A program made the translations under genes and the position numbers. DNA of 64,000 bases from CAVQJU01 sp963754955 (GTDB taxonomy: Bacteria; Acidobacteriota; Vicinamibacteria; Vicinamibacterales; CAVVIG01): NCBI GenBank assembly GCA_963754955.1, contig CAVWHY010000009.1, positions 248,001 through 312,000 on the forward strand, read 5' to 3'. The notes beneath the pieces are model-generated. The model ran no database searches and had not been told where the DNA came from. It worked only from the letters and a program-made list of their open reading frames with translations. This document shows positions 7,902 to 16,964 of the stretch, in pieces; position 1 is the stretch's first letter; every line of letters starts with the position of its first letter.

Positions 7902-9133
7902 CTAACGAGGACCGATGACGACCTTGCCTTCCTTCAGCACGATCTTCGTCTTCAGCATCTCGTAGATGTTCAGCGTCGGGTTGCCGTCGATCAGGATGAT
8001 GTCGGCAAGCTTGCCCGCCTCGAGCGTGCCGATCTGATCGGCCATGCCGACGAACCGGGCGGCGTTCGGCCCGATGATCTTGTGAATATCCGCCATCGAG
8101 AAGACGATGCTGAACGACTTCAGCTCGTGCTCGAGGACGACGAGGTCGGCGGCGTTCTGATCGGTCGAGTACGAGATCGTCTGATGGTCGGGTCGGCGTC
8201 CCAGATGCGGCGCGCGTTGATGATCGTGTAGCCGCCCTCGGTGCCGGTCGCGCGGCCTTTCGGGTCGCGGTTGGCGCCGGCGATCGCCTCGGGCCACGGC
8301 TTGCCGTCGCGAAAGCGCGGTGTGTTGTCCTTCGGCCACTGCACCTGCGCCGGCGCCGGCGACAGGGTGTCGATGTTCGGCGCGCCGAACGCGATCAGGC
8401 CCGCGACGATCGCGCCGGCCTGCGCCACCTTCTCGGCCTGCTCGTAGGTGGTGAAATCCTTGTTCGGCAGGTGCACCAGGCGCGTCACGCCGGCGTCGAC
8501 AGCCGCCACCATCGCGGGGCTGCTGACAGCGTGCACGTTGACCTGCACGCCGACCTTCTTCGCCTCGTCCACGATCGCCTTGAGGACTTCGATCTCCGAC
8601 TGCGGCGGAGCGGGCTCCGGCGTCAGGGCGATTTCGCCGGTGTGCTTGATTCCCTTCGCGGCCAGCGCCTGCACCGCCGCTCGCGCTTCGGCCGGCGTCT
8701 GCCGGAGGTTGATCTGGCCCGACGCGATGATCCGCGGCCCGATGAACTCGCCCTTGTCGATCCGGTCGCGCAGCGCGATGTTGGTCTCCGCCGGACCGCC
8801 GCCGGCAAGGACGGTCGTGTAGCCGGCCTCGAGCAGCGACCGCATCTGCGCCGCGGCGCTCTCGCCGTTGTTGACGTGCTTGTGGCCGTCGATGAAGCCC
8901 GGCATGGCGCTCATGCCCTTGCCGTCGATCGCGCGCAGCCCCTGCGTAGGCGCCGCGCCGGCGCTGACGGAAGCGATCTTCCCCCCGCGAACGATGATGG
9001 TGCCCGACTCGATCACCTGGCCGTTGCCGACAATTATTCGCACGTTGGTGATGGCGACATCCTGCGCCGCCGCCGGACTCGGCGCGATCGCTGCGGCCAC
9101 CGCCAGACACACCGGGACAAGCACTCTCGTCAT
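7902..9133 (-). CDS. Secreted amidohydrolase family protein, one frameshift
   Basis: An exported metal-dependent hydrolase of about 410 residues. The ATG at 9133 gives a Sec signal (VLVPVCLAVAAAIAPSPAAA). The barrel motif GHKH near residues 65-68 is the usual HxH metal pair, and later VNVHAVS and RLVHLPNK supply further histidines. The C-terminal SMADIHKIIGPNAARFVGM and LEAGKLADIILIDGNP are typical of imidazolonepropionase/prolidase-like amidohydrolases. Near 8187 one base is missing: the upstream frame runs into unrelated residues after IWDADP, while the next frame continues HQTISYSTDQN to TAG at 7902. The substrate is unknown. Confidence 0.85.
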
Positions 9134-9152
9134 CGATCCCCCTTGCACAGAA

Positions 9153-9175
9153 GTAGTGCAGGCCTTCAGGCCTGC
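9153..9175. repeat. REP-like 23-bp element, copy 2
   Basis: GTAGTG precedes the palindrome GCAGGCCTTCAGGCCTGC. The copy lies between the start of the amidohydrolase gene and the end of the next minus-strand gene. It is the exact reverse complement of the copies at 5700 and 10070. Confidence 0.85.
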
Positions 9176-9185
9176 CCCAGCGTCA

Positions 9186-10058
9186 CTATCCGCAGTTGAT
9201 CGTGCACTTGGCCGGGCGCACGAACTTCGCCCTGATTTTCTCGCGATACTCCGGATACATCGTCTCCGCCCCACCCAGCGCCGCGTCGGGCGGAATGCCG
9301 TAGCGCTTCGCGATCTCGTCGAGGAACGGGTTCTTCCCCGGCAGATAGTGCGGCACCCTCCCCGACTCGACGCCTTCGTCCCCGACGATACAGGGCGGGC
9401 CGCCGATGGGGACGGGATTGGTGCTGAGGTTGTACGAGCGCGTCAGGATGTAGGGCTCGGTCAGGTAGACCGGGTCTTCCATGAACAACGTGAGCGTCAG
9501 CATGTCTCCGTGACGCCGGAAGTGAGTGGTGATGGTGGCCTGATCGCTGCTGGCCGCGCCGTTGCGGCGGATGTAGCCGGTCTTCAGGTGTGTCGTCGTG
9601 GCAATGAGCTCGTTGCCGTTCCACACGCCCGTGGTGAAGCCGGTCTGATCGTGAGGCGCGTTCTTCGAGGGACGCGGGCGGCCGTCCATCCAGATCGTCA
9701 TCGGCGCGCGCGTCTCCCACGCGGCGACGACCCACGCCTGCACCTTCCCGGTGATCGGATCGGGAACGGCCCACATTCGGAGGCTGAAGGGGCCGGCCGC
9801 GATATGCCACTGCGTCTGGAACCAGCAGGTGCGCTCCGGCATCGAGATAACGGATTGGGAAAAGCTCAGCGCCTTGGCGCGACCCGATTCGTTGAACGGC
9901 AGCCCGGCCCAGTCGTCCGGGTTCGGGCCGGCACCCCGTTCGAGGGCATCCTCGTGATTGATGGACGCCCACGATCCCGACAGATCGATCTCGGCGCGGG
10001 CGGGAACGCTCGCGCACAGGAGCAACGTCAGGGCGATCGGCGTGCGCGTACGAATCAT
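9186..10058 (-). CDS. Secreted protein of unknown function (DGR/GVWNGNELI type)
   Basis: A 290-residue exported protein with a clear Sec signal (RTPIALTLLLCASVPARA). I do not recognise a named function. The mature part begins DLSGSWASINHED and contains IWMDGRPRPS followed by TTGVWNGNELIATTTHLK, then RRNG and a C-terminal motif YPEYREKIRAKF. The DGR...G.W.G..L order is shared, more loosely, with the proteins at 13691, 18476 and 29491. The closest neighbour in type is the next gene, 10098-10853, with the same LTGYW/LSGSW opening and a similar KxGxxRKNG region. It lies between two REP-like elements. A calycin-like beta-sheet fold is possible but unproven. Confidence 0.8.
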   Translation of the reverse strand: MIRTRTPIALTLLLCASVPARAEIDLSGSWASINHEDALERGAGPNPDDWAGLPFNESGRAKALSFSQSVISMPERTCWFQTQWHIAAGPFSLRMWAVPDPITGKVQAWVVAAWETRAPMTIWMDGRPRPSKNAPHDQTGFTTGVWNGNELIATTTHLKTGYIRRNGAASSDQATITTHFRRHGDMLTLTLFMEDPVYLTEPYILTRSYNLSTNPVPIGGPPCIVGDEGVESGRVPHYLPGKNPFLDEIAKRYGIPPDAALGGAETMYPEYREKIRAKFVRPAKCTINCG

Positions 10059-10069
10059 GCGTGACTCCG

Positions 10070-10092
10070 GCAGGCCTGAAGGCCTGCACTAC
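10070..10092. repeat. REP-like 23-bp element, copy 3
   Basis: GCAGGCCTGAAGGCCTGC is followed by ACTAC, identical to the copy at 5700-5722. It lies in the short gap between the secreted-protein genes at 9186 and 10098. Confidence 0.85.
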
Positions 10093-10097
10093 TGCTG

Positions 10098-10853
10098 TTA
10101 CCACGTCGCCGAGCAGGCGGTCGGATTCCATTTCGCGCCACCCGGCTCTTTCTTGAAATGAGACGTGATCACGAACGGCTGGCGCAGGTACACCGGATCG
10201 GTCGTCACGATCGTCACCACCAGCAGCGGCGCGCCGTCCGGTTGCGCGATCAGCTCGTAGTATTCGGTGAGGCTCGCGTTTTCGCTGTACGGCACGCCGT
10301 TCTTGCGCAGGAACCCGGCCTTCAGGTTCGACGTCGTCACCTTCATGGCAGCGTCCGTGGCACCACGCCCGCCGCCGTCCCACTCGGCAATCGAGTCGCC
10401 CTGGATCGTGTGCGGTCCCGCCGGCGCCTTCCAGCCTCCGAAATGAAACGTCCGGATCTGCTTGCCGGCGTCGGATTCCATGCGCAGCGTCTGCTCGTCC
10501 TGCCACGTGATGTGCAGCCGGCCCGGCACCCGCAGCAGCGCCGGCGCGCCGTACGACTTGCAGAGCTCGCCTGACGCTTCTTCCTTCGCCGGATCCCACG
10601 CGTCGGCAATCGCGCGCGCCGCAGGCGTCATCGGCACGCCCTGGTAGTCACCGAGGGCGGGCGTCACCATCCGATAGCGCCAGTCTTCCGTCACGACCGA
10701 CACCCAGTAGCCGGTGAGATCGATCGACGCTGCCGCCCGGGCCGTCTGCGGCGGCGGCGGAGCGGCTCCGCGGCCCTGCGCGGACAACGCTGCGGGCAGC
10801 GCCAGCGACGTGCCCAGTAACGTGACCAGTACGAGCGAGCGCTTCGGTGACAT
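10098..10853 (-). CDS. Secreted protein of unknown function, paralogue-like to its neighbour
   Basis: A 251-residue exported protein with signal peptide SLVLVTLLGTSLALPAALSA. A Pro/Ala-rich linker follows, then IDLTGYWVSVVTEDWRYRM. Further visible pieces are PGRLHITWQDEQTLRMESDAG, HFGGW and SIAEWDGGGRG..AMKVTTSNLKAGFLRKNG. The GYW opening, W.G motif and KAGFLRKNG parallel the 9186 gene, so the pair probably arose by duplication and long divergence. No catalytic motif is visible. It is downstream of the degenerate MBL gene at 10865 with an 11-base gap and is likely co-transcribed. Confidence 0.8.
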   Translation of the reverse strand: MSPKRSLVLVTLLGTSLALPAALSAQGRGAAPPPPQTARAAASIDLTGYWVSVVTEDWRYRMVTPALGDYQGVPMTPAARAIADAWDPAKEEASGELCKSYGAPALLRVPGRLHITWQDEQTLRMESDAGKQIRTFHFGGWKAPAGPHTIQGDSIAEWDGGGRGATDAAMKVTTSNLKAGFLRKNGVPYSENASLTEYYELIAQPDGAPLLVVTIVTTDPVYLRQPFVITSHFKKEPGGAKWNPTACSATW

Positions 10854-10864
10854 GCGCTTCCCTT

Positions 10865-11843
10865 CTACTTCTTCTTAGCGGCCAGGCTCTTGTACACCGC
10901 TTCGACGAACGCGTTCGTGGCCGTCTTCGAACCGTATCGCGTTTCGTAGGGCAGCGCCGGGCGCGCGGTCTTGATCTCGTCGAGCGTCTTGCCCTGCTTC
11001 ATCAGGTCGGCGACGACGTCGCGCACGACGACCACCATGTCGCGATAGTCCACCACCTCCATCTGTTCGGAGACGCGGCCGTGCCCGGGAACGACGTAGG
11101 TGCCGACGTCCTTGTAGATGAACGGCGTCGGCGCAATCGTCAGGTCGATCAGCCGGTTCAGAGCGTCGATCTCGCCCTGGATGGTCCCGCCGTTGGCCAG
11201 GTCGATGACGGGAAACGAGGTCATGTCCATGACGTCGCCGGTGACGATCACGTCCGACGCCCGGAACAACACGAAGCTGTCGGCGTTGCTGTGGGCCGCG
11301 GGCTGATACAGGACCTCGATGCCCTCGTCGTTCATGCGGAGGGCTTTGCGCGGCGTGAAGAACGCCTCCGACGGCATCGCGCCGTTCGGAGTACTTCGCG
11401 GTATCGCTGCTCATCCGGCGGAGGACGCTGTCGTGCGAGAGAATCGAGGCGCCGCCTCCGTTGGTCATCGCCGCGACCGCCGCCGCGTTGCCGAGGGCGT
11501 TCGTGAAGATCGTGTAGCCGGCGCGGGAAAGCTTTTCGTTGCCGCCGACGAATTCCGGACCAGCGTCGACGTTGATGATGTAGCGGATCGGCAGGTCGGT
11601 CAGCTTCTTGAGAGCGGCCAGCACTTTCTCTGAGGCCACGGCAGTCCCGGCATTGACGAGCACGATGCCGTCGGAGCCGATCTGGACGCCGATATTCCCA
11701 CCGGCGCCGGCGATCATGTAGAAGTTCCGGCGGACCTTCACAACGTCGAGGCCGCCGTCGTCCTGCGCCGCCACCTTCGCGGAAAATGCCCCGCCCGCCG
11801 CCAGCGCAAGGACAGCGGCCGCGGCCCAGCAGATCTTTCGCAC
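10865..11843 (-). CDS. Secreted MBL-fold protein with lost metal-binding motif, one frameshift
   Basis: A protein of about 325 residues starting at GTG 11843, with AGGGAG upstream and a signal peptide near 1-27. The beta-lactamase fold is clear from NIGVQIGSDGIVLVNAG, but the HxHxDH metal motif reads NVDAGPEFVGGN (residues 91-102). Aligned to NTHxHxDHxGG, the ligands become Asp93, Gly95, Glu97 and Phe98. AAHSNAD, VTGDVMD and VPGHGRVSE later in the protein are kept. It is therefore likely a non-hydrolytic or differently loaded member. Near 11385 one extra base breaks the frame; the second frame continues AMPSEAFFTPRKAL to the stop at 10865. Divergent from the tannase-family gene at 12022. Confidence 0.82.
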
Positions 11844-12021
11844 GTTGTTCTCCCTCGTCCAGACGCGCGCAGTATACCTAACGAGGGATAAGTTTTCAGG
11901 CGTGCGGGGAATCGCGCCGGGCTCGGGCGCTGCGGCTGTTGAGGATCGGCGGGCAACCATGTTCCAATGTGCCCGCGCCGAGTTGTCACCAGTGTCCATG
12001 CGGCGCAAATAGGAGTCCCCG

Positions 12022-13656
12022 ATGCGTGCCGTGCTGGTCCTGATGATGGCGCTCACGCCGGGAGTTGCCGGCGCGCAGCGCGCGCCACAGGCTGCTTCCG
12101 CGTGCGAGAAGCTGGCGTCGCTGCCGCTGCCGAACACCGCGATCACGTTGACGCAGGTGGTGAACGCCGGCGCGTTCACGGTGCCGGCGAACCCGGCGGG
12201 ACGAGGCGGCGGCGGGTCGTCGGCCCTCGCGGGGACGCTCGGTCCCGTTCCCGACGTGCCCGGGCGAGTCACCGCCAACACCGCGGGCCTCGGCCTCGGG
12301 TACAACGGCGGGCGGGGCATCCCGCCATTCAGTGCGCTTCCAGCGTTCTGCCGCGTGGTGGCGACGCTGAGGCCTTCGGCCTCCTCCGACATTCACATGG
12401 AGTTGTGGTTGCCCATCGCCGGTTGGAACGGCCACTTCCGCGGCACCAGCCCGAACGGCCTCGGCGGCGTCCTCAACTACAACGCGATGGGCGTCGGTCT
12501 GACCGATGGCTTCGCCGTCGCCAGCACCGACACCGGGCACCAGGGTGGCGACACCGCGTGGATGCAGGTTCCGGACAAAATCACCGATTTCGCCGGCCGC
12601 GCCATGCACGAAACCACGGAAGCCGGGAAGGCGCTGACTGCCGCGTACTACGGCGCCGCACCGAAGTACGCGTACATGATCGAGTGCGGCGGCGGCTCGG
12701 CCGCGGCGCTGCACGAAGTGCAGAAGTACCCGGCCGACTACAACGGCGTCGTCGTCGGCGGCGATGCCGCTCACCTGACGCGACAGATTTTCGGGCAGCT
12801 GTGGCCCTGGCAGGCGACACATCCGAACGGCGTGGCGATCCTGCCCGCGGCGAAGCTCCCCGTCATCCACGATGCCGTCCTGGCGAAATGCGATCGGCTC
12901 GACGGGGTGAAGGATGGGTTGCTCGAGAATCCGATCCGCTGCACGTTCGATCCGAAGGAAATCGAATGCCCGGCGGGAGATGGACCGGGCTGCCTCACAG
13001 CTCCGCAGGTCGAAGCAGTCCGGAAGATCTACGCGGGCCCGACCAATCCCCGGACGAACGAGCGGATCTGGTCGCCGCTGTACCGCGGCAGCGAGCTGGA
13101 CTGGACGTTCTTCATCGACGCGCCGAGCCCCGTCGGCATCGCGACGACCACCCTGCGCGACGCGATTCTGAAGGATCCCTCCTGGGACTATCGGACGTCC
13201 GCTGTCGACTTCGACCGTCACGTCGCGCTGGCGGATCAGTCGGACATCGCGCGCGCCAGCGCGTCGAACCCGGACATCTCGGCGTACGTGCGGCGAGGCG
13301 GCAAACTGATTCTCTCGGGTGGCTGGAACAACGCGCTCGTGCCGGCGGGCGCCGTGCTGGACTACTACAACCGGGTGGAGGCCACGATCGGCCGCGAGAA
13401 CACGCGGCGCTCGGTCCGCCTCTACATGGTCCCGGGAATGATCGAATGCAACGGCGGACCCGGCACCGACACCTTCGACATGCTGGGTGTCATGCGCCGA
13501 TGGGTCGAGCGCGGCCAGGCGCCGAACGCCGTGATCGCGTCGCGCGTCGAGCACGGCAGGGTCGTGCGCACCCGCCCGCTGTGTCCGTCTCCGCAGGTGG
13601 CGACCTACAAGGGCAAGGGAAGTACCGATGACGCGGCAAATTTCGTCTGCAAGTAG
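12022..13656 (+). CDS. Tannase/feruloyl esterase family protein lacking the catalytic triad
   Basis: A 544-residue exported protein with a Sec signal (residues 1-18). Overall length and order match the tannase/feruloyl esterase family, whose active site is a CS-D-HC arrangement. Here each catalytic position is replaced: Cys222-Gly223 in IECGGGS where GCSTGG is usual, Asn437 in GGWNNALVP where Asp is usual, and Glu475-Cys476 in PGMIECNGG where GMGHC is usual. Both disulfide cysteines remain. The intact relative at 31347 in this window keeps Ser191, Asp394 and His432. The frame is unbroken and has no stop, which argues for a conserved non-catalytic role such as binding. Followed by a DGR-family gene. 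Confidence 0.9.
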   Translation: MRAVLVLMMALTPGVAGAQRAPQAASACEKLASLPLPNTAITLTQVVNAGAFTVPANPAGRGGGGSSALAGTLGPVPDVPGRVTANTAGLGLGYNGGRGIPPFSALPAFCRVVATLRPSASSDIHMELWLPIAGWNGHFRGTSPNGLGGVLNYNAMGVGLTDGFAVASTDTGHQGGDTAWMQVPDKITDFAGRAMHETTEAGKALTAAYYGAAPKYAYMIECGGGSAAALHEVQKYPADYNGVVVGGDAAHLTRQIFGQLWPWQATHPNGVAILPAAKLPVIHDAVLAKCDRLDGVKDGLLENPIRCTFDPKEIECPAGDGPGCLTAPQVEAVRKIYAGPTNPRTNERIWSPLYRGSELDWTFFIDAPSPVGIATTTLRDAILKDPSWDYRTSAVDFDRHVALADQSDIARASASNPDISAYVRRGGKLILSGGWNNALVPAGAVLDYYNRVEATIGRENTRRSVRLYMVPGMIECNGGPGTDTFDMLGVMRRWVERGQAPNAVIASRVEHGRVVRTRPLCPSPQVATYKGKGSTDDAANFVCK

Positions 13657-13690
13657 GCACGGTTTCCGAATGCGCCTGGAATGCGTGGCC

Positions 13691-14677
13691 ATGACGCGCG
13701 TTGCGACACGTGCATTGCTGTTGAGCATCGGCATCGGCGTCGCGCTGAGCAGGCCCGGCGCGGCACGGCAACAACCGGTGACCGAACGCCCATCACGACC
13801 CTGGACGCAGGCCAGGACCGCGTGGGGCGATCCGGACCTCGGCGGCGTCTGGACGAGCGACAACAATTTCTCGGTGCCGCTCGAGCGACCGGCCGACGTC
13901 GCCGGAAAACCGATGTTGGACGGCGCGGATCTCGAGAACGCGCTGCGCGCCCGCGCGCGCATGATCGCGGCGGTGGCGGACGGGGGCGCGGTCGGCGCCG
14001 GCCCGTCGCATTGGTACGAGAACCTGACGGCGCGATCGCGCCGCAGTTCGCTCATCATCGATCCTCCCGATGGACGCCTGCCGGCGCTCACCGCCGAGGC
14101 GCAGCGGCGCGCCGCGCAGGCGGCCCTGGCCGTCGGCAGCCGGGGGCAGGCGGATTCCTGGGAAGATCGCAGCCTCTGGGACCGCTGCATCACGGTCGGG
14201 CTGCCGAGCGTGATGTTTCCGACCGGCTACAACAACAACGTGCAGATCCTGCAGGCGCCCGGCTATGTCACGATCACGCACGAGATGATGCACGACACGC
14301 GCATCATTCCGCTCGATGGCCGCCCACACCTCTCACCGGCCATCCGGCACTACCTGGGTGACTCGCGCGGACGCTGGGACGGCAACACGCTGGTCATCGA
14401 CGTCACGAACTTCCATCGCAACACGAATTACCGCGGATCGGGCGAGACGCTGCACCTCGTCGAGCGCTACACGCGAACGGCGAAGGACGCGCTCCGCTAC
14501 GAGGTGACGATCGACGACCCGCACACGTTCGAGCGTCCGTGGACGGCCGTCCTCGATCTGGCGCCGCAGGGGCGGATGTACGAATACGCATGCCACGAGG
14601 GCAACCGCGGGCTCGAGAACGTCCTTTCCGCGGCGCGCGCCGAAGAGCGCCAGGCGGACGCCGGTTCGCGTCACTGA
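13691..14677 (+). CDS. Secreted DGR-family protein of unknown function
   Basis: An exported protein of about 328 residues. The ATG at 13691 is preferred because TRVATRALLLSIGIGVALS then forms a signal peptide; earlier in-frame ATGs at 13628 and 13670 add polar residues or overlap the tannase-family gene. The core reads PLDGRPHLSPAIRHYLGDS, GRWDGNTLVIDVTNFHRNTN, HLVERYTR, then TIDDPHTFERPW and YACHEGNRGLENVL near the end. These blocks recur at 18476 and 29491. No enzyme motif is recognised. It is 34 bases downstream of the tannase-family gene, same strand. Its last 7 bases overlap the convergent cupin gene. Confidence 0.82.
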   Translation: MTRVATRALLLSIGIGVALSRPGAARQQPVTERPSRPWTQARTAWGDPDLGGVWTSDNNFSVPLERPADVAGKPMLDGADLENALRARARMIAAVADGGAVGAGPSHWYENLTARSRRSSLIIDPPDGRLPALTAEAQRRAAQAALAVGSRGQADSWEDRSLWDRCITVGLPSVMFPTGYNNNVQILQAPGYVTITHEMMHDTRIIPLDGRPHLSPAIRHYLGDSRGRWDGNTLVIDVTNFHRNTNYRGSGETLHLVERYTRTAKDALRYEVTIDDPHTFERPWTAVLDLAPQGRMYEYACHEGNRGLENVLSAARAEERQADAGSRH

Positions 14678-15075
14678 CTGATTCGCGTCGTCGCAGGCTG
14701 CCCTTTCTGCAGGATCCTGAAGAGCAGCACGCGCGTCGGGGTCAGGATGTCGGACTCGGAAATCTCGCCCGGGTTCTCCTGCGTGACGTCGCCGACGCGA
14801 AACGTCTGGGCCGGTTTCCCGTCGACGAATCTCACCTGCGACCCCTCGAGCATCCAGGCGAACGAGTAGGCCGGATGCGAGTGCTTCGACTGGTGCTGCG
14901 GCGCGATTTCCTCGATCGAGATCACGGCTTCTTTGCCCTCGCACCACGACCCAAGGTCGACCCGCTTCAGCTCGGTGACCTTTCCCTGCGCCCGCAGCGC
15001 AGGCACAAGGCTCGCGGACACCAGCCCGGCGACGAACGCGGCTGCGACGACGATCACGACACGGCCTTGCGTCAT
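14671..15075 (-). CDS. Exported single-domain cupin protein
   Basis: A 134-residue protein with a hydrophobic N-terminus (VVIVVAAAFVAGLVSASLVPAL) serving as signal or anchor. Cupin motif 1 is visible as HSHPAYSFAWMLEG (His65, His67, Glu77), and the second strand set GKPAQTFRVGD follows; the second-motif histidine is not obvious. Small exported cupins bind metals or small acids; no substrate can be given. It overlaps the convergent DGR gene by 7 bases and is 21 bases downstream of the aldo/keto reductase, probably in one transcript. Confidence 0.85.
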   Translation of the reverse strand: MTQGRVVIVVAAAFVAGLVSASLVPALRAQGKVTELKRVDLGSWCEGKEAVISIEEIAPQHQSKHSHPAYSFAWMLEGSQVRFVDGKPAQTFRVGDVTQENPGEISESDILTPTRVLLFRILQKGQPATTRISQ

Positions 15076-15096
15076 GAGTAGGCTCCTTCGCGCCAG

Positions 15097-16038
15097 CTAC
15101 CTGTGCTGGCCGGCTTTGGTTAACCGCGCGATTTCGTCAGCGTCCAGGCGGAGGTCAACGGCCGGGAGTAGATCCGCGAGTTGCTCACCGGTCCTCGCGC
15201 TCGCAATCGGCGCCGCGATCGTGGCGTCCGCGAGCAGCCAGGCGAGCGCCACAGCCGCCACCGTCGTCTGATGCGCCGCCGCTGTGTCGTCGAGCACTTC
15301 CAGGAGCCGCTGGCCGCGTTCGTCGAGATACTTCGTGACCCACGCGGCGCGGGGGCTGTCCACGGTGATGCCGGCTCGATACTTCCCCGTCAGGAAGCCG
15401 CTCGCCAGCGCAAAGTACGGCACGCAGGCGAGATGTTCCCGCTCGCTGAGATCGCGCAGCGCGCCCTCGTACTCCTCGCGATGCGCGAGATTGTAGTGCG
15501 GCTGCACGGCGACATACGGCGCGAGGCTTTCCCGGCGCGAAATCGCCAGCGCCTCGGCAAGACGCGGCGCCGTGTAGTTCGACGCGGCGATATGGCGGAC
15601 CTTTCCTTCGCTCACTAGCCCGTCGAACGCGCGCAGCGTCTCCTCGAGCGGCGTGCCCGGGTCGTCGGCGTGCGCGAAGTACACGTCGATATAATCGGTT
15701 GCGAGACGCCGCAGCGACGCCTCCGCGCCCGCGCGGATTGTCGCGGCGGACAGCCCCTGCAGCGACGAAAGGCGGCCGACCTTTGTCGCGACGATCATCT
15801 GCCCGCGGTTGCCGCGCGTCTTCATCCAGCGGCCGATGATCGTTTCGGATTCGCCGCCGGTGTGGCCCGGCACCCACGCGGAATAGGCGTCGGCGGTGTC
15901 GATGAAGTTGCCCCCGGCCGCCGCGTAGGCGTCGAGGACCTCGAAGGAGCGCTGTTCGTCGGCTGTCCAGCCGAACACGTTGCCGCCGAGGCACAGCGGA
16001 AACACGTGGAGGTCGGTCGTCCCGAGGCGTCGTTTCAC
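15097..16038 (-). CDS. Aldo/keto reductase
   Basis: A 313-residue cytoplasmic NAD(P)H-dependent (alpha/beta)8-barrel oxidoreductase. The catalytic tetrad is complete: Asp47 (FIDTAD), Tyr52 (AYS), Lys86 (VATKVG) and His123 (VYFAHADD). GTG 16038 is chosen because AGGAG lies six bases upstream and KRRLGTTDLHVFPLCLGGN matches usual starts; the longer frame upstream has no homology. The sequence resembles the Tas/YajO-like branch. It is divergent from the lactonase-like gene at 16084 with only 45 bases between starts, and precedes the cupin gene. The sugar, aldehyde or ketone substrate is unknown. Confidence 0.93.
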   Translation of the reverse strand: MKRRLGTTDLHVFPLCLGGNVFGWTADEQRSFEVLDAYAAAGGNFIDTADAYSAWVPGHTGGESETIIGRWMKTRGNRGQMIVATKVGRLSSLQGLSAATIRAGAEASLRRLATDYIDVYFAHADDPGTPLEETLRAFDGLVSEGKVRHIAASNYTAPRLAEALAISRRESLAPYVAVQPHYNLAHREEYEGALRDLSEREHLACVPYFALASGFLTGKYRAGITVDSPRAAWVTKYLDERGQRLLEVLDDTAAAHQTTVAAVALAWLLADATIAAPIASARTGEQLADLLPAVDLRLDADEIARLTKAGQHR

Positions 16039-16083
16039 GATGAACTCCTGCTCCCCCGGGTTCGGAGGTAGGCTATACCGATC

Positions 16084-16955
16084 ATGACCACGCACTGCAA
16101 ACTCCTGCTCGGCGTCGTCGCAACCGTCCTGACTCTGGTGTCGAGCGAGGGCCTCGCCAGGGGGCAGGCCCACACCCCGCCGAAGCCACCGCCCTCGCTC
16201 AGACTCTACATCTTCGACTGCGGTGTCATCCACACGACCAACGGCGATGCCTACTCGCTGAAGAAAGAGGAGATGGCCTCGACTGAAATGTCCATCCCCT
16301 GCATCCTGGTCGCCCATCCGAAGGGGACCCTCATGTGGGACAACGGGGACATCCCGGATCGGGCGTTTCCTCCCGGCGGAGGTCCGGCCACCGCAGGCGT
16401 CGTCACGCAGGACAAGCCGCTGCTGCCTCAGATGGTGGCCGCCGGATATGCGCCCGGCGACATCACGTATCTCTCGATGTCGCACTATCACGGCGACCAC
16501 GTCGCCAACGCGAACTCGTTCGCCCGGGCCACCTGGCTGGTGCGGAAAGTGGAACGCGACCGGATGTTTGCGACAGAGCCGATCGTGCGATCCCCGCGGA
16601 GAACTACAACGAGCTGAAGAACAGCAAGACGATCCTGCTCGACAAGGACGAGTGGGACGTGTTCGGCGACGGCACCGTGGTGATCAAGTCCACGCCGGGT
16701 CACACGCCCGGACACAACGTCCTGTTCCTCAAGCTCAAGAAGACAGGGCCCATCGTGCTGAGCGGCGATCTGTATCACTACCCCGAGGAGCGCACGCTCA
16801 ATCGCCTGCCGGTGGCGGACTTCAACAGGGAGCAGACCGCCGCGTCGCGCGCCGAGTTGGAGATCTTCCTCAAGAAGACCGGCGCTCAGCTCTGGATCGA
16901 ACACGACATCATCGCCAACGCCCGGCTGAAGAAAGCGCCGGCGTTCTATGACTAG
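16084..16955 (+). CDS. Exported N-acyl homoserine lactonase-like MBL protein, one frameshift
   Basis: A protein of about 290 residues with signal peptide LLLGVVATVLTLVSSEGLA. It has the full metal set of AHL-lactonase-type MBL proteins: SHYHGDH (His134, His136, Asp138, His139), TPGHTPGH, LSGDLYH and a final IEHD. Such enzymes hydrolyse acyl-homoserine lactones or other lactones. Export to the periplasm would let it meet lactones from outside. One base is missing near 16583: EPIV is followed in the next frame by AIPAENYNEL. Only 9 bases separate it from the GT87-like gene. Confidence 0.85.
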
Positions 16956-16964
16956 CTCCGTCGC

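Noticed and set aside
5887..7905. Long plus-strand open frame of 672 codons over the CoA-transferase
   Set aside because: Its first 343 codons are an Arg/Val-rich shadow of the opposite-strand gene. Only the part from 6916 has homology (crotonase).
13628..13690. Earlier starts for the DGR-family gene after the tannase-family gene
   Set aside because: ATG 13628 overlaps the preceding gene, and both it and 13670 put polar residues ahead of the signal peptide.
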